Source: Riptortus pedestris
Lineage: Eukaryota; Arthropoda; Insecta; Hemiptera; Alydidae
NCBI GenBank assembly: GCA_019009955.1
Contig: CM032230.1
Location: 28,338,001 to 28,402,000 of the forward strand
Reading direction: 5' to 3'
Length of the DNA stretch: 64,000 bases
In this document: in pieces, positions 31,713 to 44,599 of the stretch
How positions within the stretch are numbered: position 1 is the stretch's first letter
Layout: every line of letters starts with the position of its first letter
Translations under genes and position numbers: made by a program
The notes under the pieces: generated by a model
Database searches by the model: none
What the model saw: only the letters and a program-made list of their open reading frames with translations
Told to the model about the DNA's origin: nothing

Positions 31713-32504
31713 TTTTAACAGATTTCCCTTGGGGAAAACCAGCTATTGAAATTACACTCATGATGAGATAATTAAACATTTTTTCAAGTGCCCATAGATT
31801 CTATCAGGGGGTGGATGACGAAAATGAGATCGGTTCAAAATTATATATATATAGTAGCTCAGATACCCGGCTTCGCTCGGGAATTCATTTGAGGCTGAAT
31901 GGTGATGGTATATTTTTGGCAAGGCTTTACTTTGCACAATATTTTGACATTTACCCGTCTCAGTGTTTAGGGTTAACGCCTGTTGTTGGCATTTGCTAAT
32001 AATAAAATTATTTTTTTATGTAAGACTTCACTGTCGTCCATATTGTCATATTTCCCGTCTCCTGTGCATTATGCATAGATTTGAATTATTAAGGAGAAAA
32101 TATTGACATACATTTGAATTAATTTTTTCAGGTGAGGTACCTGGTAGTTCATATTGAAAAGAAGTGTTGAGCAAATTTCTCTAAATAACAAAATAAACAA
32201 ATTTTGTTATGTGCATATTTGCCGAAACCCCAATAGGAAATCGCTATTTTTAATTTCAGGCCTCCCTTACAACGCCCACTCCTGTTCGTCTTAGAGAATA
32301 TTAATATAGCCTAAAGTCTAAGTTGGGTTAGTAGTAATATACATACCAAGTTTCATAAAATTCGGTTCAGCCATTTATGCGTGAAAAGGTAACAAACAAA
32401 CATACACGAAAGAAACAAAATGCAGTTATGGTGTCTATGACATGTGAAACGAAAAGTTATCGTGAAATTTCGAGAAAAAAATCAACGAAAAGACAGAGGT
32501 TCTG

Positions 32505-32544
<40 letters not shown>

Positions 32545-33002
32545 AATTCGTGACTGATTGAATCCAAACTAGGTATTTAAACGTTTTGTGTAAAACTAAA
32601 GATCAAGTTTGTTAACGACTGAAATCCAACCAGTGAGGGGAGTGGTTTAGAGGATGGGTAATTTAGAAAATTCGTAATATCGTACGTCGTATCGTACGTT
32701 GGATCGAAAAATTGTATAGAACCTATATTATTGTAAATGTAATGTTCTATAAATGTTGTTATTCATGTTTTTTTCACTATCTTGACAAATAACCGAGATA
32801 TTTGCATTTTTTAGTTTTCGGCCTTCAGTAAACCCCCACTCCTACTCTTAACAGTAAGCTGTTATTTAATGGAGCTCTTTATTTGAAGCCTAAATACCAA
32901 ATAGTGTTCTCATTGACCTTTTACTTTTTTAGATAAATTCAAATACGCGTCACACATGGGAACTCTGCTTAGTTAACTCAACCCCTGCGTGACGGACTTT
33001 TT
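31713..33002 (-). mobile_element. AGCAGA element with a Helitron in its microsatellite
   Basis: The 3' end (TTTTAACAGATTTCCC) to AAAATGAGATCGGTTCAAAA is at 31713-31850, then comes the Helitron, then (AT)n at about 32508-32541. The body continues from CAAGTTTGTTAACGACTGAA to the 5' terminus CAACCCCTGCGTGACGGAC. Apart from the insertion the copy is essentially complete. Confidence 0.75.
31854..32510 (-). mobile_element. Non-autonomous Helitron (small family), reverse copy
   Basis: On the minus strand it starts in the (AT)n near CAGAACCTCTGTCTTTTCG and ends CCCGAGCGAAGCCGGGTATC, TGAGCTAC, with the 3' hairpin CCCG/CGGG about 8 bp before CTAC-T. The copy at 58867-59441 is the same family and ends CTAG-T. 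A TC start, CTRR end, subterminal 3' hairpin and lack of a target duplication are Helitron hallmarks. It includes about 100 bp (near 32285-32380) absent from the other copy. Confidence 0.75.
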
Positions 33003-33411
33003 CCTTGAGATTTTCAATCTACTACTGGGATTATTGAACTGTTCATGAAGTTATGTTATTTTGAAAGATAATTACGTTTTCATAAGATGTATAGGAATTT
33101 TCTACAAAGAACTAGAATTAATAATTTTGTGAAAACACAATACAACTTTACGAATATTTTTCGTATTTAGCCAATGTTTGACTAAAACATATAGCAGTAA
33201 TATGCTATAACTAAAACATCTTCCAGGTATAAAACGATTTTTGATCTGTGATGGATAAATTCTGTTATCCAAATATTTGTCAAAAAATATGAGGACTTGT
33301 AAAATTTTATAATTTCCCTATCACCAAGAGAAGATTTGTTAATACAAAATTGATTAACTACTACCATATAGAACTTGTTAAGGAAAGGCTCTACTCCTCA
33401 ATATACATATC
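33003..33411. other. No gene seen
   Basis: AT-rich. A minus-strand frame of 61 codons at 33182-33367 has no recognisable feature. Confidence 0.4.
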
Positions 33412-33500
33412 TTTTTGCCCGGTTACCTTAAGAGAAATCAGCTAATGAAGTTGTGCTCATAAGGCGATTTTCGAACAACTTATTTTAACCCTGCCTTGGA
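33412..33500 (-). repeat. AGCAGA element, decayed 3' end
   Basis: GGTTACCTTAAGAGAAATCA and GCTAATGAAGTTGTGCTCAT, then GCGATTTTCGAAC. No body follows. Confidence 0.5.
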
Positions 33501-33573
33501 ACAACGAGGCAAAAGTAGCGCACTCTTGTAGCTCACACAACAAACAAAAGTAATTTGTATTTCTAGTAATTAA

Positions 33574-34186
33574 AAAAGTCTATCACACAGAGGCTGTGTT
33601 AACTTAGCGGATTTTCAAAGTTCAATGAGAACAATATTTGGTATTTAGACTTCAAATAAAGAGCTTCATAATAATATAACAGCCTATTCCTAACTTGACA
33701 TGAGTAGGAGAGTGGGGCTTTACTGAAGGCTGAAAACTAAATAAAGCACAAATATCTCGGTTAATAATTAGGATTTGGAAAACCATGTTCATAACAACTA
33801 TTTATTAGAAACATTTATATTTGCAACAAGATTCTTCTATACAGTTGGGCTTCGATCTGAAGCATAATACAAGGAGATATTACGAATTTTCTAAATTAAC
33901 CATCCTCTAACCCCCCACTCCTCTCATTGGTCGGATTTCAGTCATTGACAAACATTGATCATTAGTTTTACTTAAAACGTTTAAAATATCAATTTTGGTA
34001 AACGATTGTGGAGAAACCATAATTCCAAACGAATGGAGCATATATATTTAGTTTTTAACGGGGACCTCATTTTCGTCATCTTCTGGGGGTTAAGGAGCGA
34101 TGGAAATTCGTGGAACTTTTTCAAAAAACAGCCGTCATGAGTACAACCGCTCAAATAGCTGATTTCTATTATGAGAAATCTGCTAA
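33574..34186 (+). mobile_element. AGCAGA element, complete, left border of a tandem duplication
   Basis: 5' end AAAAGTCTATCACACAGAGG, short-subfamily body, reduced microsatellite (ATATATATTTAG), 3' end GATTTCTATTATGAGAAATC and TGCTAATT. The 3' end and its flank ATTAAAATAGCATTAGCTTG recur at 37780-37830. Confidence 0.75.
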
Positions 34187-34849
34187 TTAAAATAGCATTA
34201 GCTTGTCTCTTATTGGTTGCGTTAGTTCTTTACGCTATATCTTTTACAGATTAGCCCGTTTTCCCATTCACACAATTTATGGTTTCCTGTGTTCAAAAAA
34301 ACGTGTTGTGTTCTTAATTTCTCTGTATTACATTTATGTAGGTAGGGACATAGACTAGCAGGGCATAAATTCCAATTCGGAGGCATGCAAATGAAATACT
34401 TCATGAAGGGAATTATTTTCAGTTGGTTGGGCAAAGCAAGGGATTTTATTAGCCCACTCTTCATGCAGGTACTGACTCTTTAAACTGAAAATTTTTTTAA
34501 CAAGCCTGCTGGAAACGCAACCTGGTGGGCAGGAAAAGAAAAGGGTTTATTATTATTATATTATACCTGCAAATTCATTTGATACAAATAAGGGTGTAAA
34601 TCACTTTCTCCTGCATGATTGAAAAATATTTGATGTCTTGTAATGTAGTATGTGTAATGGAACAAAGCCTGTGTGGCTGAACCAATTTACTAACATAAGT
34701 ACTAGTATAAGTATTCATCCACACCTGTAATTAAAAATCTCTTACTACTAATATTATATCTACCCGTATTAATCTATATTAATAAGATCTATATCGAGAA
34801 GGGATGAACTCTTTTTCTTTTGTTTTCAATATTTAAAAGTGACTGACTG

Positions 34850-34911
<62 letters not shown>

Positions 34912-34974
34912 TCGTAAACTAAAACAAAACATTCCAGAGTAAATTCTAATGCAGTTAACACAACTGAATTGATA

Positions 34975-35290
34975 GAAGTCCGTCACAGAGGGCCGTATAA
35001 ACTAATCAGATTTCCAAAGTGCGGCATTTATCTCATAAAGTAAAAGTTCAATGAGAAAAATATTTGGAATTTCTCTTCAAATAATGTGATTCATAATAAA
35101 ACAGCTTATTATTAATATGACATGAGTAGGAGGGGCGGGAGGGGGGTTACAGGTGGCCGAAAACTATAAAATGCAAATATCTCCGTTAACAATCAAGATA
35201 GTGAAAATACGTATATTGCAACATTTATAGAACATATATGTACAGTAAGATTGGTTCTATACAATTTTTCGAAACGGACTCATAAATAAA
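34975..35290 (+). mobile_element. AGCAGA element, 5' half (unit 1)
   Basis: From GAAGTCCGTCACAGAGGGCC to CTATACAATTTTTCG. The matching copy in the second unit is at 38505-38840. An (AT)n tract at 34855-34908 precedes it. Confidence 0.7.
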
Positions 35291-36252
35291 CTACCTGTGA
35301 TGATTTCGTGTCAAGAAATGTGTCGAATATTCCCCCTCCTACGTTAAAATTACAAATAATAATAATTATAAATTCAATATTTCGCCATTACAACAAAACT
35401 AAGTTTATGGATCCACTTACGGTTTTACTTATGAAAATTGATCTTTTGGACAAAAATAACTATTTGGAAATTACACATAACAGACTTATAAGTTTGACTT
35501 ATAACGTAATGAAGGACAGTTAACACATAAACTGTCTTCATAGTCAGTTAGCCATAAAGAATTGTTTTAAATAAATTCGAATTAACTAAAGGAAAGGGCT
35601 ATCAAGCTAAGTGCAGAAAAATACTAGTAAATTAGAGATAATTTGAATAAAATTATAGGATATGTATCTCTTATTTTATTTGAAAAATTTAATAGTTTAC
35701 TGACTAGTGGAGTTTGTTACTGTTCAGAGTTCTACATGGAATCATTCAATGTTTTATGTATTTTTTAAACATGGTACCTTAAAAACATAATTTGACATAA
35801 TACTCTTTTATGACAAAATAGGCAGGGGATGTGAAGTAAAGTGGCTTCATCATAGGGTAACAATAATGAGGGACATTAGAGTTGAGATCAATTTGTGGAA
35901 TGAGGACAGAAGCTGTGGTAATTACTAATGAGCAGGTGTAGGTACAGGGCATACAGCTCTATTGACAAATGTGGTAATTGTGAGTTGGATTGCTACTTTC
36001 TGCTCAGGCTGGAAGCCTCGTTCACTTCTCCGCTATGCTACTTCAGAATTCAGAGATTTTTTTTTAAAACTCCGGAATGAACATTATGTCTTGACGTTGT
36101 ATACGTCACCTATTATCACAATCAACCGATGGTCTTAAATTAACGCAAACCAACAAAAAGTTTCAACAAAAATATGTCTCCCATTAAATGCCAAAAGGTT
36201 ATTGCTGGCACTTGGGGACTAAATGTGGGTTTAACCCACCTTGCAATACAGC

Positions 36253-36330
36253 TTTTAGCAGATTTCCTTGAAGGGAAATCAGACATTAAGGTCATAATCA
36301 TGACGAGGTTTCGGGAAAAAATAATATATA

Positions 36331-36377
<47 letters not shown>

Positions 36378-37320
36378 GTGTCTGTTAAACGCTCTAGCGA
36401 TCCCAATTTTTGTATCATCGTTACCAAACGCGATATTTAATCGTTATATGTAAAATGAAAGATAAAGTTCGTTAATTGCTGAAATCGGACCAGTGGGAGG
36501 GGGTGGCTTAGAGGGGGATTTTCGAAAATTAAAAATATTTCCGTTACTATACATCGGAACAGATAGGAACATTGTACCAATATTATTGCAACTTAAATGT
36601 ACTATAATAGTAATTTATTATACAAGTGACGAATGTAGATCATTAAACAACTCGAGTCAAACGTTTACACAAACGATCGAATCTAGATTGGTAATTGCAC
36701 GAGAGTTTTAAATTCTACTTTCGTCACGAGTGTAATATTAAATTTTTTTGTAATCGTGTAATACATGATCAGATCTAACCAGAATATGAACAAAATTAGG
36801 ATGTTGTGAAGATTATGGTATGTTGTTGGTAGGTTATATGCATGGTTGTGAAAGGTTATAAGCATAGTTATAAAACAACTAGCGGATTGTGAAGTAGTAC
36901 AGGTTATAAACAAGTACAGGTTATAAACAAGGAAGGCAATTATTATTATAATTAAATTTTAAAATAAATTGATAATATCCAACAATAATGCAGTCACAAT
37001 TCCATTTATTTTGTTAAAATAAAAATTATTTCCTTTTTTTTCACTTTAAAATGTTTCACTTTCTTCACTCATTTCCGTTTAGTAATTTTACCATTATTCA
37101 ACGATTACAGAAAAATTATTCTCTATCTTGAATATTAACCAAGATATTTGCATTTTTCAGCCATCATCAAACCCTCACTTCTACTCATGTTACATAAACA
37201 ATTCTCTGTTACATAATAAACCACATTATTTGAAGTTTAAATACCTAACGTTGTTTACAAGAGACGTTTATTATACAAGATAAGTTAAAATAACGCCGGG
37301 GGTTTTTCAAAAAGCGTCCT
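36253..37320 (-). mobile_element. AGCAGA element (unit 1), interrupted
   Basis: 3' end TTTTAGCAGATTTCCTTGAA, (AT)n at 36324-36377, G-rich tract at 36494-36517. A block at about 36605-37115 interrupts the body and is absent from the second unit. The remainder ends TTATTATACAAGATAAG then CGCCGGGGG without a normal 5' terminus. Confidence 0.7.
36605..36730. mobile_element. Palindromic MITE
   Basis: AAGTGACGAATGTAGATCAT and CAACTCGAG, later GCACGAGAGTTTTAAATTC, then TACTTTCGTCAC: the same family as 10565-10690. The matching AGCAGA copy in the duplicated unit (39704-40205) lacks it and about 385 bp to its right. Those include a direct repeat of TACAGGTTATAAACAAG at 36898-36931. Confidence 0.6.
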
Positions 37321-37328
37321 TAAGGAAC

Positions 37329-37809
37329 AAAAGTCCGTCACGCAGGGGCTGCGTAAACTAAGCAGATTTCCCACGTGAAGTTTTACAATAGAGAAATTTC
37401 AGAATAGAGAGTCAAACAGTTACGGGAACGGCCCGAATTAGCTCTTGGCGGAAACTTGCGACTAGAACCGAAGTGAGCCGTCTCATCTCAAAAGCTCAAA
37501 ACAGAAAAATGCAAATATCTCGTTAATATTCAAGATACAGAATAAATGTGTATAACATTATTTATAGTAAATGTAATTTTCAATAATATTGGTTCTATAC
37601 AATTTTTCGATCCAACGCAGAATAACGGAGATATTACGAATTCTGTAAATTACCCATCCTCTAAACCACTCCTCTCACTGGTAGGATTTCAGTCATTAAC
37701 AAACTTGGTCTTTAGTTTTACATAAAACGCTTAAATATCAAGCTTGGTAACGATCAAACATCATGACTACAACCCCAATAGTTGATTTCCCTAATGAGAA
37801 ATCTGCTAA
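37329..37809 (+). mobile_element. AGCAGA element, apparent recombinant at duplication junction
   Basis: Its 5' half (CACGTGAAGTTTTACAATAG, CAGTTACGGGAACGGCCCGA) matches the copy at 40213. Its 3' half (AATTACCCATCCTCTAAACC, CTAATGAGAAATCTGCTAAT and flank) matches the copy at 33574. The microsatellite and neighbouring 3' body are deleted between GGTAACGATCAAAC and ATCATGACTACAACC. Confidence 0.75.
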
Positions 37810-38504
37810 TTAAAATAGCATTAGCTTGTCTCTTATTGGTTGCGTTAGTTCTTTACGCTATATCTTTTACAGATTAGCCCGTTTTCCCTTCAACATTATG
37901 GTTTCCTGTGTTCAAAAAAGTGTGTCTTAATTTCTCTTATTACATTTATGTAGGTAGGGAATAGCTGCAGGGCATAAATCCAATTCGAGCATGCAAATGA
38001 AATACTTCATGAAGGAATTATTTTCAGTTGGTTGGGCAAAGCAAGGGATTTTATTAGCCCACTCTTCTGCTACTGACTCTTTAAACTGAATTTAACAAGC
38101 TGAACGCAACCTGGTGGGCAGAAAAGGGTTATTATATTATATTATACCTGAAATTATTTGATACAAAAGGGGAGTAAATCACTTTCTCCTGCATGATTGA
38201 AAAATATTTGAAGTCATGTAATGTAGTATGTATAATGGAACAAAGCTTGAGTGGCTGAACCAATTTACTAGCATAAGTACTAGTATAAGTATTCAATCAT
38301 TACACCTGTAATTAAAAATCTCTTAAAGACTAATATTATATCTATTAATCTATATTATTAAGATCTATATCGAGAAAGGATGAACTCTTTTTCTGAAGGT
38401 TTGTTTTCAATATTTAAAAGTGACTGACTATTATATATATCTCTAAACAAAAAACAAAAAATTCCAGAGTAAATTCTAATGCAGTTAACACAGCTGAATT
38501 GATA

Positions 38505-38840
38505 GAAGTCCGTCACACAGGGCCGTATAAACTAAGCAGATTTCCCACGTGCGGCATTAATCTCATAAAGTAAAATTTCAATGAGAAAAATATTTGGTAT
38601 TTCTCATCAAATAATGTGATTCATAATAATAATAACAGCTTATTATTAATATGACATGAGTAGGAGGGGCGGGAGGGGGGTTACAGGTGGCCGAAAACTA
38701 TAAAATGCAAATATCTCCGTTAACAATCAAGATAGTGAAAATACGTATATTGCAACATTTATAGAACATTACATGTACAGTAAGATTGGTCTATACAATT
38801 TTTCGATCCGACTCATAATAACGGAGATATTAAGAATTGT
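38505..38840 (+). mobile_element. AGCAGA element, 5' half (unit 2)
   Basis: Counterpart of the copy at 34975. Retains better motifs (CTAAGCAGATTTCCCACGTG and TTTTTCGATCCGACTC). Confidence 0.7.
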
Positions 38841-39703
38841 CGAAATTAATATTATAAATTCATTTTCGCCATTACAAGAACTAAGTCATGGATGCACGTA
38901 GTTTTACTTATGAAAATTGATCTTTTGGACACAAATAACTATTTGGAAATTACACATAACAGACTTATAAGTTTGACTTATAACTTCATGAATACAGTTA
39001 ATACAAAACTTTCTTCATAGTCAGTTAGCATGTTTTAAATAAAGCATTGTTTTAAATAAATTCCAATTAACTAAAAAGGAAAGGGCTATAAAGCTAAGTG
39101 CAGAAAAATACAAGTAAATTAAAGATAATTTGAATAAAATTATAGGATGAAATCTCTTATTTTATTTGAAATTATTAATAGTTTACTGATTAGTGGGATT
39201 TGTTATAGTTCAGTGTTCTATATGCAATCGTTTAATGTTCTATGTATTTTTCTGGTAACGTAAAAAAACATAATTTGACATAATACTCTTTTATGACAAA
39301 ATAGGCAGGGGATGTGAAGTAAAGTGGCTCATCATAGAGTATAATGAGGGACATTACAGTTGGATCAATGTGAATGTGACAGAGCTGTGGTAATTACTAA
39401 TGAGCAGGTGTAGGTACAGGGCATACAGCTCTATTGACAAATGTGGTAATTGTGGTTGGATTTCTGCTCAAGAAGCCTCGTTCACTTCTCCGCTATGCTA
39501 CTTCAGAATTCAGAGATTTTTTTTTTTTTAACTCCGGAATGAACGTTATGTCTTTACGTTGTATACGTCACCTATTATCACAATCAAACAAGAAGGTCTT
39601 AAATTAACGAAAACCAACAACAATTTCAACAAAATATGTCTCCCATTAAATGCCAAAAGGTGCACTTGACTAAAGGTGTGTTTAACCCACTATGCAATAC
39701 ACC

Positions 39704-40205
39704 TTTTAGTAGATTTCCATGAACGGAAATCAGCTATTAAGGTCGTATTCATGACCAGACTTTCGAATATATATATATGTCTACTAACGCTCTAGCGATC
39801 CCAATTTTTGTATCATCGTTACCAAACGCGATATTTAATCGTTATATGTAAAATGAAAGATAAAGTTCGTTAATTGCTGAAATCGGACCAGTGGGAGGAG
39901 GGGAAATTCAAAATATCTCCGTTACTACATCGGATCGGAACATTGTATAAAACCAGCTTATTAATACATATACTATAAATATTATTATATTCATTTATTC
40001 TTTATCTTGATTATCAACCGAGATATTTCATTTTTTCAATTTTCAGCCATCAGCAACCCCCACTTATAATCATGTTACATAAACAATACTCTGTTATATA
40101 ATATAACACTTTATTTGAAGTTTAAATAATAAATTGTTTTCAAGAGACCTTTATTATACAAGATAAATGCCAAATAACGCCGGGAGTTTTTCTAAAAGCG
40201 TCCTT
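39704..40205 (-). mobile_element. AGCAGA element (unit 2)
   Basis: Counterpart of the copy at 36253, without the MITE-containing block and with a very short microsatellite (ATATATATATG). Confidence 0.7.
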
Positions 40206-40212
40206 AAGGAAC

Positions 40213-40889
<677 letters not shown>

Positions 40890-41018
40890 CGGTACCTCAT
40901 TCTCGAAAATCTTCTTTAAATAATAGAATATATATAGTTTTTATCGAACATATTTCGAAAATCCCGTTTTGAGTACAACCTTAATAGTTGATTCCCCTAA
41001 AAGGGGAATCTGCTTAAA
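40890..41018 (+). repeat. AGCAGA element, 3' end fragment
   Basis: ACCTCATTCTCGAAAATC to GATTCCCCTAAAAGGGGAAT then CTGCTTAAA. A second 3' end directly behind the complete copy. Confidence 0.6.
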
Positions 41019-42195
41019 TGCATTTATGATTTCATTGCGTTTCTCCTCGATTCAAATATTAAAAATATATAAAAGTATACATTACAGTATATATATATAT
41101 ATATATATATGTTTGCATACATACTTGTTATAGCTGATTATACAGCCATACTTTAAGGATTTACGAATAATCAATAATTCTTGTTTTAAGGCCAATAATT
41201 TTCTCTTTATAGGTTTTTTATTTCACGTTATTGTTGTTAATTGTTTATATATAACTTGTACTCTCGTAATAATTTATAATTTATCTGTAATTTACATCAA
41301 ATGCATATGGAACGTGCAGAAAAATAAACGGCCTTCTTATAGGGCTACTATAGGAAGAAAACAAATTTTTTATATATAAGTAATATATTATAGTATACCG
41401 ACTTCAACGGCACATCTCTTGGTATAAAGAAGGAAGAACTAACTATGTACGATGGGTATAAGAATACTGAAAGCGTCCATCAGAATTGTCCACTTCCATC
41501 AATACCAAAATACAGATTAACTTGATCTGCTTCTTCAAAAAGGAAGATAAAGAGGTTAACCTTGATATTTTCCTCCAAAAAAAAAATGCAGCTTATTTTG
41601 TTTTTGTTTCTTATTTTGCGAGATTCTCTGTTGGACTGAAAATCTTTCTTCTTTTTTTTTATTAAAAAAAAGAAAGTTTCTTGTGTAATTAATAAAACGA
41701 TTTTTTTTTATGTTATTAGTTCCTCATGAGTTTGAGGTCAATATCTTGTGTGAACGGTAGCCGTTACCTTGTGCCGAGTAAAAGTTTTATAAGTGAGAAA
41801 GTGTTGGAGAATTACTAACTCCTATTGGAAGTCATCAAGTAGAGATATTGATTCACTTTGCCGCTCTCATATCCATGGTAATTATCAAACTTCCTTAAAA
41901 CTGGGTTAATATGTAATTCAGCTCTCCACGTCCGAGCATTGCTTCAAAGTTACGATATCAGCCCATATTGAGCCCTCAGTAAACGGATCAATAGGCACTC
42001 ACAGATGATCATGAAATAAAGATCTCGCCCGTTTTTAACATAAATTAAATGAAGTCAACATGATATAACGAAAAAGGGGGTGTTTTTTATAAGACTCTTA
42101 AATTGATTAAAATCGATAATAATAGATTTATTATAAAGCTAAGGACTAATGATTCCTTTTATTGTTTTGAAATATTTTCTCTAGAATGATTTTCT

Positions 42196-42250
<55 letters not shown>

Positions 42251-42369
42251 TATTTATATATATTTTGTCATTGTGAGGATTTCGGCTATCTGCTCCAACG
42301 GTTGGAATTTTTGTTCTGCACATTCTCGATAGAAATGCGTCCATCTTCGCCAGGCATAAATTTGATTTA
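41019..42369. other. No gene seen; (AT)n tracts
   Basis: (AT)n at 41088-41110 and 42199-42246. 41640-41700 has T and A runs forming a weak inverted repeat around AAAGAAAG. Otherwise unassigned. Confidence 0.4.
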
Positions 42370-42640
42370 AATGGCTGCTTCAATTATCATATGTTTTGGA
42401 GTTTTATTTTATTTTAGTATGGCTTTCCACGTTTCTGAAAGTATGACACCGTCCACGCCGTTTATAGTATTTGTCCTCTTATTTATTTCTAGTGCTTCCA
42501 GGACTAATCTTTTACCGATGTGGTCCTCTCTGTGTATAACCTTTGTCTCGTCAAATTTAATTTGGTGGGGATAAATACTTGCGTGTTTGGCAATGGCGGA
42601 TTTCTTTGTTCTGTTATGTTTTAGATCAGTCATGTGTGGG
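42370..42640 (-). pseudogene. Penelope-like element endonuclease C-terminus
   Basis: On the minus strand the frame ending at 42409 reads HMTDLKHNRTKKSAIAKHAS, then IKFDETKVIHREDHIGKRLV, LEALEINKR and NTINGVDGVILSETW. This matches the C-terminal half of the GIY-YIG endonuclease domain of Penelope-like elements (basic start, HxxxxH, then RE...R...EA.EI and an N-rich end). The catalytic GIY-YIG motif and the reverse transcriptase are not present upstream, where an (AT)n begins at 42656. A truncated relic. Confidence 0.65.
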
Positions 42641-42653
42641 TTGACTCTTGTAG

Positions 42654-42686
<33 letters not shown>

Positions 42687-42744
42687 ATATAATTGCATAC
42701 TTGTTTTTGCCCAGGTTAATAATTATAGTTGGTGTGGTTGTTTA

Positions 42745-43302
42745 TTGAGGCTTATTGTCATTGTTTATGAAAGGAGCTTTAGTCCAGGCAAAAATTTGAA
42801 AATTGTATTTTCTCTTCTTGGGGGCTGTAAACAGGTATTGTTTGGGTTCCCTCGCATTTTGGTTTGGAGGGTAATGAAATGGCGGTACTTCATCTCCCCA
42901 GATGATTGGAAACGAGAGTTTCAAATGCTCATATTTGAAAGGAGGAAGTCAAACTGGTCAAAAAAACGTGTCAATAAACTGCGACAAATCGAAATTACTG
43001 AGCGATGGAATACTGCAAGTAAAAAAATCCGAAAAGAGAAGGTTGCTTTTATCCGTGTGGACACACACAAAATTAACACATAGTTATTTATTGAAAGGCT
43101 TATTCCCACCAACCTGCGACTGATGTAATGTCATCATGATCTAATCGTCTCACATCTTTTCGTTAATTGTAAAAAATACGATCTTCCAAGAAGAGCTTTG
43201 AATCTTAAACCGAACTTAAGAGAACTCCTTAGAGACGACGAAGAAGACATAAAAAGGCATTTTGCATTTTTAACTGAAACTTGTTTGTTACAAGAAATAT
43301 AG
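42745..43302 (+). pseudogene. Jockey-type LINE ORF2 3' end, frameshifted
   Basis: A first frame gives NWSKKRVNKLRQIEITERW and KKIRKEKVAFIRV. A shift leads to HTKLTHSYLLKGLFPPTCD, where the family reads RLRIGHTRLTHSYLL...PP.C. Two stops later a further shift gives NCKKYDLPRRALNLKPNLRE and LLRDDEEDIKRHFAFL, ending in a stop at 43300-43302. This is the RNase H-like/C-terminal region of a jockey-clade ORF2. At least two frameshifts and two stops show it is dead. A 3' UTR of some 350 bp and a (TATC)n patch near 43650 follow, as in LINE tails. Confidence 0.8.
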
Positions 43303-43689
43303 ATCCATCTACCGCTAATGACAACAGTAGATTTATTGTAATAAAAAAAACAGTTATTACATTATACATATTGCACATTACTATTGCTAGTTACTGTGTG
43401 GTTTATGCTATTCGTATGTAGATAGATGTATTTTATTATGTTTATGTATGCTGATACATGTACATGATTCTAGTCTCGGTAGGTACAAATAACATACTGT
43501 AACACTTTATTTAACAATATTAATTCGAAATATGCGTATAATGTAGCATCTGATCACAGCCTTGATGAAGAGAAAATAAAATTCTTGAGGCCTAGACTAA
43601 ATCTTCTTTCATGTACATTGACCACGAGACTCAAAAAACAACCAGACTATCTATCTGTTTATCTATCTATATGATCACACACACATATA

Positions 43690-44010
43690 AGTTGGTATGA
43701 TCAGCCTCTAACCATTGTAATTATTCTTTGATCTTAACGAAACCATATATTTAATCATTAAATTTAAAACAGTAGGTCAAGCTGGCGAGGTGTATTTGGA
43801 ATAAAATTTGCAAATGAACTATTCAAAATACTAAAATATATTAAAATAGAAATTGCTAAGAGTCGGATCAACAAATGTTATATAACCAATATTGTTGAAA
43901 TTATACGAGCGACTTTGAGAATTTAGTATGAGATGATCCTATCAGTGTTCCATTCCTGCACGTGGGGAAGTTTGCTTAGTTTAAACAGCACCTGTGTACG
44001 GAAGGGGAAT
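43690..44010 (-). repeat. AGCAGA element, decayed, 5' end
   Basis: Decayed body (GTCGGATCAACAAATG, AACCAATATTGTTGAAATTA) ending with CTGCACGTGGGGAAGTTTGC, TTAGTTTAAACAGCACC and TGTGTACGGAAGG. Confidence 0.5.
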
Positions 44011-44599
44011 TTACCTTCTATACGGGTCTCTAATATATCTAATTTTTAATATAACATTAGTTATTCGGGCTCTCATAGAATACGTTTTCGATCCAGATGA
44101 AGAATAATTTAAACGAAATTTATTTGGTTTTTTATTTAAGAAAACTGAGCACGGCATGAATTTTTATCTACAAGATGAGAAAAAGTTTGAAATAAGGAAT
44201 GCTCAAATGGAAACGCTAATGTGAGTCATCAATTACAGTGAGGCTTTCCAAGGATTTCCCTGAAAATTAATCATTATAGTGCAATAAATCCAGTAGTCTG
44301 AGAATAAAATAAATGTGCGAGAGGTATTTCTATTTATCACTATTACTGCTTGGATTAATAATATTGGGTTATTTCGTTTATTTTAAGTCAAACTAGATAT
44401 TTATTTATAACCTACTTAGAAGACTGGGCTTTTAGGATTTTTACCACAGCTCTGTACTATACGTAGCTGATTTTGCAGAGAGATATAAGGCTTATTACTG
44501 TTACTTATTGTACGAGATTAAATATAGTCTTTCGATTAAAGATTGCTCTCTAAAAAATATTCACTGTAAAGCGACCAGCAGGAACATTCTCAATAATTC
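44011..44599. other. No gene seen
   Basis: AT-rich, nothing recognisable. Confidence 0.4.

Larger units (their letters stand above)
34187..40212. repeat. Tandem segmental duplication, two units of about 3 kb
   Basis: 34187-37328 and 37810-40212 are the same sequence in direct orientation. Matched landmarks: TAGCATTAGCTTGTCTCTTA (34196/37817), GTAGGTACAGGGCATACAGC (about 35939/39412), AACAAAAGTCCGTCACGCAG (37327/40211). The second unit lacks many 1-20 bp pieces and also a block of about 500 bp (36605-37115). Each unit contains one plus AGCAGA copy, one minus copy, and unassigned sequence. AGCAGA copies in the same orientation lie at the left border, the junction and the right border. No gene recognised in the unassigned parts. 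Confidence 0.85.

Noticed and set aside
42745..43083. Intact 112-codon gene
   Set aside because: It is one frame of a jockey-type ORF2 tail whose conserved motifs continue in other frames, so it is a pseudogene fragment.
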